Positions 17,088 through 23,836 of a stretch of DNA of 34,166 nt are shown in pieces. The position numbers and the translations under genes are program-made. Position 1 is the stretch's first letter. Each line of letters begins with the position of its first letter. The stretch spans positions 1 through 34,166 of the forward strand of contig JAJYBH010000021.1 of the NCBI GenBank assembly GCA_021779135.1, given 5' to 3'. Origin of the DNA: Deltaproteobacteria bacterium (GTDB taxonomy: Bacteria > Desulfobacterota > Desulfuromonadia > Geobacterales > Pseudopelobacteraceae). Below the pieces are notes generated by a model that saw only the letters and a list, made by a program, of their open reading frames with translations, did no database searches and was not told the origin of the DNA.

Positions 17088-17384
17088 ATGAGCAAGAACC
17101 ACGAGACATTTAACGCGCAGGCCGAGGTCGAACGCATTCGCATCAGGCGCACCGAAGCGCGGCGCAAGCTGTATCGCAAGAGCCGACTCGACAAATATCG
17201 CGCTGAGTTGGTTGCCATGAAACAGGCCGGAGCATCCTGCGCCGACCTGGTGGAGTGGCTCAGAGTGAATCACCGCTGCAAGGTCAACCGCAGTTCCATT
17301 GACCGTTACCTGAAAAAACTGCCGGAGTTGCATGCGGCAACAACTGACGTACAAGAAGTGACCCAGTCTGAGGAGGACCACTGA
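17088..17384 (+). CDS. Small charged protein upstream of recombinase
   Basis: A 98-residue protein starting MSKNHETFNAQAEVERIRIR with GGAGG upstream. It is very basic in the first half (RRTEARRKLYRKSRLDKYRAEL). The second half looks like a helix-turn-helix: MKQAGASCADLVEWLRVNHR then KVNRSSIDRYLKKLPEL. It resembles the small DNA-binding partners often encoded before integrase-like genes of such islands. Its stop overlaps the next start (ATGA), so the pair is translationally coupled. A DNA-binding role is inferred from shape only. Confidence 0.75.
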   Translation: MSKNHETFNAQAEVERIRIRRTEARRKLYRKSRLDKYRAELVAMKQAGASCADLVEWLRVNHRCKVNRSSIDRYLKKLPELHAATTDVQEVTQSEEDH

Positions 17385-18274
17385 TGCCCAGTTTTCGATC
17401 ACCGAAGGCACAATCTGTTCACGCCGTCTCGCAAAAGGTCGCCCTCGGAAAAGCGCGTCACGATCACCGGGATGACGGCAAGATCCACAGTGTCGGTACG
17501 GCCCGGGGCTATGGGAATTCACTCAACGGTAGCGCCAGGTATATGCGGGACAACCGGCTGGGAGATCTCCGCAGCATGACCCGAGATATTGCCATGCAAT
17601 ATCTCACCTACCGGGCCGCGATAGTTTCCCAGAAAACCCTGGACCTTGACCGCCAGGCGCTCCAGATGCACTTGGGGATAAAGCTCGATGTCATCAAGAG
17701 CGAGAAGGAAACCCACCTCTCCACCCGCAGCTATACTCAGGCGCAGATCGAGCACATTTCTTCCGCCCAGTCGGAGCGAAACAGCCTGGCAACACGGATT
17801 GCCTATTGCGCCGGTTTGCGGGCACATGAACTGCTGACTATCAGGCCGGTCAGCGAACAGAAGGCTTCGACACACCGGGAGTGGAGTGCAGACCGCTTCA
17901 CTGGCAGGGAGGGTGAGCGCTACACGGTGGAGGGGAAAGGCGGATTGATCCGAGAGGTCCTGCTGTCGAAGGAGTTGGCAGCACAGCTGGAGGCAACCCG
18001 TCTTGTCGAACCGCGACCGGTAGTTGATCGGGGAGTGAACTACACCCAGCACTACGACATCGGAGGCGGACGGGCTTGGAGTCAGACCTTTTCGGCTGCC
18101 AGTCAGCGGGAACTTGGTTTTTCCACCGGGGCTCATGGCCTGCGCCACAGCTATGCCCAGGAGCGGATGGGGGAATTGCAGAGATACGGTATGAATTACG
18201 ATGATGCAAAAGGAACAGTTGCCCAGGAGGTCGGGCATTTTGCATCGGATACTACGGAGGCATATTTAAGATGA
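17384..18274 (+). CDS. Second tyrosine-recombinase/integrase-like protein
   Basis: 296 residues, with a SAM-like N-terminal core-binding region (RYMRDNRLGDLRSMTRDIAMQYL). The catalytic domain shows the first Arg in AGLRAHELLTI, the H-x-x-R box in TGAHGLRHSYAQER, and a C-terminal GHFASDTTEAYLR with the nucleophile Tyr two residues from the end. All key residues of the family can be placed, although the segment between (about 190-240) is unusual. This is a different branch from the tRNA-Glu integrase and could resolve dimers or move a sub-element. Its stop overlaps the next gene start by four bases. Confidence 0.85.
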   Translation: MPSFRSPKAQSVHAVSQKVALGKARHDHRDDGKIHSVGTARGYGNSLNGSARYMRDNRLGDLRSMTRDIAMQYLTYRAAIVSQKTLDLDRQALQMHLGIKLDVIKSEKETHLSTRSYTQAQIEHISSAQSERNSLATRIAYCAGLRAHELLTIRPVSEQKASTHREWSADRFTGREGERYTVEGKGGLIREVLLSKELAAQLEATRLVEPRPVVDRGVNYTQHYDIGGGRAWSQTFSAASQRELGFSTGAHGLRHSYAQERMGELQRYGMNYDDAKGTVAQEVGHFASDTTEAYLR

Positions 18275-18864
18275 AAATACTGAGGATCGTATTGTATGCG
18301 TCAATAGCAATCACATTTTGCTGGTTGACGTGGTGGGTGCTGCCAAGTATCGCATTTGTCTACTTGGAAGAAAAGGGGAAGCCATTGCCAAATTCCGGAC
18401 TGGTCATGGTTGGCTATGATCAATCGAAGATTACCGGGCATCGGGTTGTTGTAAGTATAGACTCCGGATGGTCTGCATTATGGGCAGGCTGGCCCTGCAT
18501 CCTCGTCGGCGCTCTTGCCGGTCTGGGAGGCGGCTATGTGCTTGGTGATGGGGCACGACGGGTTTTTGCAGTTGATACGGCCTCCAAAGAGGCCATCGAA
18601 ACCGCGAAAGAGTATGAAACGAGCGCCACCCTGAAATTGGCATACTGTAAATCTCAGGAACAAAAACTGAAAGACGGGTTTGCGAAACTTGCAGCAGAAA
18701 ATGATGCTCTTGTCAGGCAGCGCGTAGAAATGCGTAGAGAAAAAGATCTGTTTGAAAAAAAGGTTAAGAATTCCGATTCAAATGAATTGAACAAGGCCAA
18801 AACGGCAATCCAGAGGCTGGAAAATAAAATTGATAAATTAAAAGAAAAATCAGTTGACGACTGA
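18271..18864 (+). CDS. Membrane protein with C-terminal coiled coil (unknown function)
   Basis: A 197-residue protein, not recognised. It has an N-terminal hydrophobic helix (about residues 5-30), then a soluble loop, then a second hydrophobic, glycine-rich helix (about 72-95, LWAGWPCILVGALAGLGGGY). A long charged helix follows (about 100-197) rich in K, E and A that looks like a coiled coil (EQKLKDGFAKLAAENDALVR and IQRLENKIDKLKEK). Two membrane spans with a coiled-coil cytoplasmic tail. It overlaps the recombinase stop by four bases, so it is expressed with it. The AT-rich 3' half differs from the GC-richer recombinase. Confidence 0.8.
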   Translation: MKILRIVLYASIAITFCWLTWWVLPSIAFVYLEEKGKPLPNSGLVMVGYDQSKITGHRVVVSIDSGWSALWAGWPCILVGALAGLGGGYVLGDGARRVFAVDTASKEAIETAKEYETSATLKLAYCKSQEQKLKDGFAKLAAENDALVRQRVEMRREKDLFEKKVKNSDSNELNKAKTAIQRLENKIDKLKEKSVDD

Positions 18865-18889
18865 CAGAACTGGGGATAATTCTATCTAC

Positions 18890-19183
18890 TATATACAATG
18901 CACCGTGGCGTTATGTCTCTCTTGAGACACACGGAGGCCAGCAGAGCCGACCTTATGGGTAAATCTGCAGGTTCTATCCAGACCGGTACATAGTGCAAAA
19001 GGATAGCAGCGGTGAACAGTCCCACGCTGAACAATAAGGGGGCGAATCGGGAAGGTGACTTCTCGCGGTGGCATAAGGCCATCGGCCTCGGCAGCAATAG
19101 CTGACCGTATGGCAATCTAACGCGACGCAAATCCAGAAAACACAGCAGATCTTGAAATGGGGCTCCTTACCGGGAGCCTTTTT
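18890..19183 (+). ncRNA. Candidate structured noncoding RNA (unproven)
   Basis: A gene-free stretch after the membrane protein. A possible promoter is TTGACG (18854-18859) and GATAAT (18875-18880), with a short 15-base spacer. There are small hairpins, e.g. TGTCTC (18914-18919) with GAGACA (18924-18929), and GAAG/CTTC around 19050. It ends in a clean terminator at 19161-19183. No credible open frame runs through it. It may be a regulatory RNA, a fragment of a structured ribozyme such as a group II intron, or only decayed sequence. Confidence 0.22.
19161..19183 (+). terminator. Rho-independent terminator
   Basis: GGCTCC (19161-19166), loop TTACCG, GGAGCC (19173-19178), then TTTTT. A short but GC-rich perfect stem. 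There is no annotated gene immediately upstream, which suggests a noncoding transcript ends here. Confidence 0.65.
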
Positions 19184-19217
19184 CATTTTCAGGCGTATGG
19201 TGAATGGGAGAGTATTA

Positions 19218-19373
19218 TGGTGGCTGTTTTGGATACCAATTGGGTGCCAAATATGGCGCCGTTTTCGCCACCTTCCGTCAATGCCGCATTTTTGGGTACA
19301 AAAATGGTACCTTCAATAAGGCATTGCTGCTTTGGTGGCTTTTTAGTATCCAAAAAAGGCTCCAAATATGCCG
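19218..19373. repeat. Imperfect direct repeats of about 41 bp
   Basis: Copy A at 19218-19259 starts TGGTGGCTGTTTTGGATACC and ends CCAAATATGGCGC. Copy B at 19333-19373 starts TGGTGGCTTTTTAGTATCC and ends CCAAATATGCCGC. Between them lie related pieces (TTTTTGGGTACAAAAATGGTACC, 23 bases in all, read in two parts as TTTTTGGGTAC and AAAAATGGTACC). The block lies between the terminator and the Fic gene. An 80-codon open frame crosses it on the other strand but looks like a by-product of the repeats. Confidence 0.5.
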
Positions 19374-19406
19374 CAACGCTAACACTGTCGCTCTTTGCTT
19401 GACCCA

Positions 19407-19516
19407 TCGGCAGCTTAATCGGCAAATACATTCGAGCACAAGTGAGTTTGCTTGCAATTAATTCAATACAGTTGTACTGTTGCGCACATAAGTGACCGGC
19501 AGATAAATCGGCAATA
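19407..19516 (+). repeat. Direct repeat of CGGCAG-TAATCGGCAA upstream of fic
   Basis: CGGCAGCTTAATCGGCAAATA (starting near 19408) resembles CGGCAGATAAATCGGCAATAA (starting near 19497). The second copy overlaps the spacer just before the ATG at 19528. Such a pair could be operators for autoregulation of the Fic gene. Confidence 0.35.
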
Positions 19517-19527
19517 AGGAACGCGCC

Positions 19528-20742
19528 ATGCCCAACTCAATCAGTCAGATGACCCCACTGCTTCCGGAACGGGCCGATGATCTTCAGGATCTGGCCTTGG
19601 AGGTAGTTCAGCGCTCGGCCTCTCTCGGTACCAGGCAGCACCCTATCACCCTGCATACCCTGCGTGAACTACTCAGGATCATCAACAGCTATTACTCCAA
19701 CCTGATTGAGGGGCACAACACCCACCCCTACGATATCGTCAGAGCCATGCAGGAGCAGTACGACACCGAACCGGCCAAGCGCAACCTGCAACTGGAAAGC
19801 GTGGCCCATATCTCAGTACAGCGGCAGATGGAAGTATTATTGCAAGGAGAAGCGCCGCCCAATATCGCCGGGCAGGAGTTTCTCTGTTCGCTGCATCGGG
19901 AGTTTTTCAAGCTGTTGCCGGAAGAATTTCAGGTCATGACCAATCCGGATACCGGCCGGGAAAGCCGGGTAGTGCCGGGTGAATTGCGCACACAACCGGT
20001 CAAGGTCGGACAGCATCAACCGCCAGGGCATGACAGCCTGGGCACATTCATGATACGGTTCGGCGAATCGTATGCTCCCGAAAGGCATCATGGCGCTGCC
20101 AAGCTGGTGGCGGCGGCAGCGGCCCATCACCGGCTGATGTGGATACATCCGTTCCTGGACGGCAACGGCAGGGTTGCCCGCCTGTTCACCGAGGCCTACC
20201 TGCACCGGATTCCTGTCCATGGCTTTGGCCTCTGGTCAGTTAGCCGCGGCCTTGCCCGGAGGAATGCCGATTATAAAGCGGCACTGACCTGGGCCGATGC
20301 ACCACGCAGAAATGACCTGGACGGCAGGGGCAACCTGTCAAATGAGGGACTGGTAAAATTCTGTCGGTTCTTCCTTGAGATCTGCCTCGATCAGGTGGAG
20401 TACATGAACACCCTGTTGCAACTGGACGGGCTGGTGGAGCGGGTCAGAAGCTATGTGCAGTTGCGCGGCACCGCCATGATCCCCAATCCGCCCGGCATGG
20501 ACAATCTCCGCCCGGAAGCTGGCAGAATGCTGCAAGAGATCCTGCTACGGGGCGAAGCGCCACGGGGATCGGTCATCGAGGAATCCGGCCTGAAAGAGCG
20601 GACCGGTCGCAACTTGCTGGCTCAACTGGTGGCCGAGGGGCTGCTGGTTTCCGACACTCCCAAGGGTGAAGTGCGGATTGGCTTTCCGATTCATGCTGCC
20701 GGCTGGTTTTTCCCTGAGCTGTATCCGGTGCTGTCGCGGTAG
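19528..20742 (+). CDS. Fic-domain (AMPylation-type) protein with winged-helix C-terminus
   Basis: 404 residues. A complete Fic active-site loop HPFLDGNGRVARLF is present (about residues 208-221); the catalytic histidine starts the motif. Near the N-terminus YYSNLIEGHNTHP contains SNLIEG, which fits the autoinhibitory motif [S/T]xxxE[G/N], so the protein is probably self-inhibited (class II-like). The C-terminal 100 residues look like a winged helix (ILLRGEAPRGSVIEESGLKE then LVAEGLLVSDTPKGEV), suggesting DNA binding or autoregulation. In characterised relatives Fic proteins attach AMP to target proteins. AAGGA lies before the ATG at 19528. Target unknown. Confidence 0.88.
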   Translation: MPNSISQMTPLLPERADDLQDLALEVVQRSASLGTRQHPITLHTLRELLRIINSYYSNLIEGHNTHPYDIVRAMQEQYDTEPAKRNLQLESVAHISVQRQMEVLLQGEAPPNIAGQEFLCSLHREFFKLLPEEFQVMTNPDTGRESRVVPGELRTQPVKVGQHQPPGHDSLGTFMIRFGESYAPERHHGAAKLVAAAAAHHRLMWIHPFLDGNGRVARLFTEAYLHRIPVHGFGLWSVSRGLARRNADYKAALTWADAPRRNDLDGRGNLSNEGLVKFCRFFLEICLDQVEYMNTLLQLDGLVERVRSYVQLRGTAMIPNPPGMDNLRPEAGRMLQEILLRGEAPRGSVIEESGLKERTGRNLLAQLVAEGLLVSDTPKGEVRIGFPIHAAGWFFPELYPVLSR

Positions 20743-20788
20743 GACTTTCAACTGTAAATGTTTCTGATAAGAGAAATCGGTTGCATGT

Positions 20789-20826
20789 GTTCTCAAAATG
20801 ATTGCAAATGCAGCTGCTATGAGAAC
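20789..20826 (+). promoter_or_regulatory. Inverted repeat GTTCTCA / TGAGAAC before Bro-N gene
   Basis: 7-bp arms at 20789-20795 and 20820-20826, separated by 24 bases, 11 bases before the start codon at 20838. A possible operator for autoregulation by the antirepressor-like product. Confidence 0.3.
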
Positions 20827-20837
20827 GGAGCTGATTC

Positions 20838-21674
20838 ATGAACATCACACCGGTAAACTTCGAGGATTACGACATCCGCAGGGTTTACGACGAGAAGACC
20901 GAAACCTGGTTTTTCTCTGTTGTGGACATCATCCGGGCCTTATTGCAGCAGCCGGACTTTCAGTCCTCCAGAAAGTACTGGAACAAGCTGAAAGAGCGGT
21001 TAAACAAAGAAGGAAGTGAGTCGGTGACAAATTGTCACCGACTGAAGCTGGAAGCGGCTGACGGGAAGAAATACCTGACCGACGTCGCCAGTCCCGAAGT
21101 ACTGCTTCGTCTGATTCAGTCTGTTCCCAGCCCCAAGGCTGAGCCGATCAAACTCTGGCTGGCCAAAATCGGTTATGAGCGGATGCAGGATATGGCTGAC
21201 CCGTCCCGCTCGCTTGACCGCGCCAGGGAATACTGGCAGCAGCACGGCAGAAGCGAAAAATGGATTCAGCAGCGGATGACCGGACAGGAGACCCGCAACA
21301 AGCTGACCGACTACTGGAAAGAGCACGAGATCAGGAAAGAATCGGAATTTGCCATCCTGACCGACATCATTCACCGGGAATGGGCGGGGCTCAAGGTACA
21401 GGAGCACAAGTCGCTCAAAGGGCTTAAGAGTCAGAACCTGCGCGACCACATGAGCGAGGCGGAGCTGATCTTTACCGCTCTGGCGGAGCTTTCTACCCGC
21501 CAGATTGCCGAGACCATGAATGCTACCGGCATGGAAGAGAATAAGGTTGCAGGGAAAAAGGGTGGCGGTATCGCCCGCAAGGCCCGCCGGGATCTTGAGG
21601 AGAAGACCGGCAGAAGTGTTGTCACCGGAGAGAATTTTTTGCCGCCGGGAAAGAGAACGCTGATCGATGAGTAA
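20838..21674 (+). CDS. Bro-N domain protein (phage-antirepressor-like)
   Basis: 278 residues. The N-terminal 100 residues are a Bro-N domain: IRRVYDEKTETWFFSVVDII, then WNKLKERLNKEGSE and KKYLTDVASPEVLLRLIQSV, the DNA-binding module of phage antirepressors. The middle and end belong to the family that continues PIKLWLAKIGYERMQDM, AREYWQQHGRSEKWI, RKESEFAILTDIIHREW and MSEAELIFTALAELSTRQIA, and closes with NKVAGKKGGGIARKARRDLE. Its cellular role is not established. ACGGAG precedes the ATG. It sits between Fic and the Vsr-methyltransferase run and ends six bases before vsr, so it may be cotranscribed with the defence genes. Confidence 0.87.
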   Translation: MNITPVNFEDYDIRRVYDEKTETWFFSVVDIIRALLQQPDFQSSRKYWNKLKERLNKEGSESVTNCHRLKLEAADGKKYLTDVASPEVLLRLIQSVPSPKAEPIKLWLAKIGYERMQDMADPSRSLDRAREYWQQHGRSEKWIQQRMTGQETRNKLTDYWKEHEIRKESEFAILTDIIHREWAGLKVQEHKSLKGLKSQNLRDHMSEAELIFTALAELSTRQIAETMNATGMEENKVAGKKGGGIARKARRDLEEKTGRSVVTGENFLPPGKRTLIDE

Positions 21675-21680
21675 TGAGAA

Positions 21681-22181
21681 ATGACAGATAGTCTCGCCCC
21701 GGAAAGGCGCTCCTGGAACATGAGCCGGATTCGTGGTAAGGATACGAAACCGGAAATTGCCGTAAGGAAAGCACTTCATGCGGCAGGGTACCGTTTCAGA
21801 CTCCATGTGAAAGAACTGCCTGGAAAGCCGGATATAGTTTTGCCGAAATGGAAGACGGTTGTATTTGTTCACGGATGTTTCTGGCATAGTCATGACGGGT
21901 GTAAGGATGCAACAATCCCCAAAACCAAAACAGAATGGTGGGTCGAAAAATTAGCGAAAAATAAAATACGAGACACCTTAAACTGTGAGGCACTCGTACG
22001 AGCTGGCTGGCACATCTTGATAGTTTGGGAATGTTCATTCAAGCAGTCTTCAGAATTTTCAGATATAGAGCGATTCAAAGAGATAGCTTCCGGCTTTATT
22101 GTAAATGGTTCAGATGTATTCGAAATTTCATACCATAACATGACTTCAAGTAACGTTTTGTGTAATAAAAAAGCGAGATGA
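21681..22181 (+). CDS. vsr: Very-short-patch repair endonuclease Vsr
   Basis: 166 residues. Vsr nicks T:G mismatches that arise when 5-methylcytosine deaminates, so it usually accompanies an m5C methyltransferase. The family opening RSWNMSRIRGKDTKPEIAVR is present, with KALHAAGYRFRLHVKELPGKP and the active-site strand PDIVLPKWKTVVFVHGCFWHSH. The zinc-type Cys/His cluster CFWHSHDGC and the following TEWWVEKLAKN and HILIVWECSF are also typical. The stop overlaps the methyltransferase start (ATGA). Intact. Confidence 0.95.
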   Translation: MTDSLAPERRSWNMSRIRGKDTKPEIAVRKALHAAGYRFRLHVKELPGKPDIVLPKWKTVVFVHGCFWHSHDGCKDATIPKTKTEWWVEKLAKNKIRDTLNCEALVRAGWHILIVWECSFKQSSEFSDIERFKEIASGFIVNGSDVFEISYHNMTSSNVLCNKKAR

Positions 22182-23785
22182 AAGAAGCTATGACTACAAA
22201 AAATATGAAGAATCCCATTCCAATAAAAAAAACAATCTCAAAGAAAGGCGGACTGATTAACCGTGATGTCAGTAATAATTCGCTCGAGAATATATCTGAA
22301 ATCCAGGTCGTTCAAGAAACCGACAATGAAGCCAAATTGACAGCTAAACTTATCAAAAAGAAACTTGCGGCGGCGCGGAGTCGGGGGGAGTTCAGAACTG
22401 TCGATTTATTCGCCGGATGTGGTGGCCTCAGCCTCGGTTTCGACCGCGCAGGTTTCCGGTCAATATGCGCAGTTGAGTTAAATGATGATGCACGAAAATC
22501 TCACGAACTTAACTTTGGCAGCGGCCCTTTAGCTGAAACCTACAGATCCTTTGCAGATATCAAAAGTACCGAACCAGAAGATGCCGTTGCACATATCAGA
22601 AATTCTGTGAATTCAACTGAGTTAGCTGCTGATATAGTAATTGGCGGGCCACCATGTCAAGCGTTCTCCAGACTTGGCCGTGCTGCACTTTGGAGCCTGG
22701 CGGGTGAAAAATTTGCTCATGAACATGATGAACGGGCAACCATGTATCACTATTTTCTGCACTACGTTGCCACGTTGAAACCCCTGGCTTTTGTGATGGA
22801 AAATGTACGCGAAATCGGCAAACACGTTGGGAAAAATATTGCTGAAGAAATTGCTGTGACAGCAGAGGCATTGGGCTATACGACCAACTACACTCTTCTA
22901 AATGCAGTATGGTTTGGTGTGCCACAGCTGCGCGAGAGGATGTTTATTATTGGTATTCACAAGTCGCTTAAAAAGCAGCCTGTTTTCCCATCAATACAGT
23001 TTGGATATGATCTGCCAGTTGGATATTCGACTTCACGAGCAGGTGAAGGTTCACCTGAGGTTTGCTTACCTTGTGATCACTATGTTGACCACTGCGAAAA
23101 AACAACAAACCCGCTTCAAGCGACCTCTGTTTCAACAGCTTTTGCCGACCTGCCACCAATACTTCATCATCTTGACGGGCGCAGGGGGAAGGGACATCCA
23201 AGAAGTGTTTCAAATCTAGTTGAATACGAGAAAAAAAGTAATTGGTTTACCAAAGAAATGAGAACATGGCCTCGCTTTGAAAATAAATCAAAACTTTTTA
23301 CCGGTCATATTATTCGTTACACACCAAGGGACTACGAAATTTTCAGAAGAATGCCACATGACGGAATGTATCCGGAGGCATTAATAGTTGCAGAAGAGAT
23401 ATTTCAGGAACGGTTACAATCGTACGAACTGGAATCTGGAAAAACAATAAAACCGGGTAGTGAAGAGTGGGAATCCATAAGAAAAGCAGTTGTACCACCC
23501 TATAAGGACGGAAGGTACCCCAACAAGTTCAGAAAGATGTCGCCTGAACATCCTTCAAGGACTCTTCCTGCACACATAGGAAAAGACTCCTACTCACACA
23601 TTCACTTTGATAGTGACCAAGCACGAGGTATATCGCTACGTGAAGCGGCAAGAATTCAATCGTTTCCGGATGCATTCAATTTGGCAGGCAGTATGAATTC
23701 ACAATTAAAGCAAATTGGGAATGCGGTACCTCCCTTGCTTGCCTATGCCGTTGCACAAGAAGTCAGGAGAGCTCTAATAGACTGA
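22178..23785 (+). CDS. DNA (cytosine-5) methyltransferase 1
   Basis: Large m5C methyltransferase, 535 residues. A 70-residue charged N-terminal leader precedes the catalytic domain. Motif I is DLFAGCGGLSLGFDRAGF (about 75), motif IV with the catalytic Cys is GGPPCQAFSR (about 158), motif VI ENVREIG (about 207), motif VIII QLRERMFIIG (about 250), and motif X QIGNAVPPLLAYA (about 511). Residues about 255-480 form the long target-recognition region. Base composition is clearly AT-richer than the McrC-like gene. The start overlaps the vsr stop; a second ATG at 22190 is also possible. It should protect one strand of an asymmetric site if the system is LlaJI-like. Confidence 0.95.
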   Translation: MKEAMTTKNMKNPIPIKKTISKKGGLINRDVSNNSLENISEIQVVQETDNEAKLTAKLIKKKLAAARSRGEFRTVDLFAGCGGLSLGFDRAGFRSICAVELNDDARKSHELNFGSGPLAETYRSFADIKSTEPEDAVAHIRNSVNSTELAADIVIGGPPCQAFSRLGRAALWSLAGEKFAHEHDERATMYHYFLHYVATLKPLAFVMENVREIGKHVGKNIAEEIAVTAEALGYTTNYTLLNAVWFGVPQLRERMFIIGIHKSLKKQPVFPSIQFGYDLPVGYSTSRAGEGSPEVCLPCDHYVDHCEKTTNPLQATSVSTAFADLPPILHHLDGRRGKGHPRSVSNLVEYEKKSNWFTKEMRTWPRFENKSKLFTGHIIRYTPRDYEIFRRMPHDGMYPEALIVAEEIFQERLQSYELESGKTIKPGSEEWESIRKAVVPPYKDGRYPNKFRKMSPEHPSRTLPAHIGKDSYSHIHFDSDQARGISLREAARIQSFPDAFNLAGSMNSQLKQIGNAVPPLLAYAVAQEVRRALID

Positions 23786-23836
23786 CAAAATGAGTTTAGA
23801 AGATCATTTCAACACGAGAAGGTCGGGATAATCAAA

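Noticed and set aside
19189-19431. 80-codon minus-strand open frame with repeated peptide pieces
   Set aside because: The peptide repeats mirror the DNA direct repeats; there is no ribosome site and no recognisable product.
21000-21893. Minus-strand open frame of 297 codons under the Bro-N and vsr genes
   Set aside because: Antisense to well-supported genes; no domain seen.
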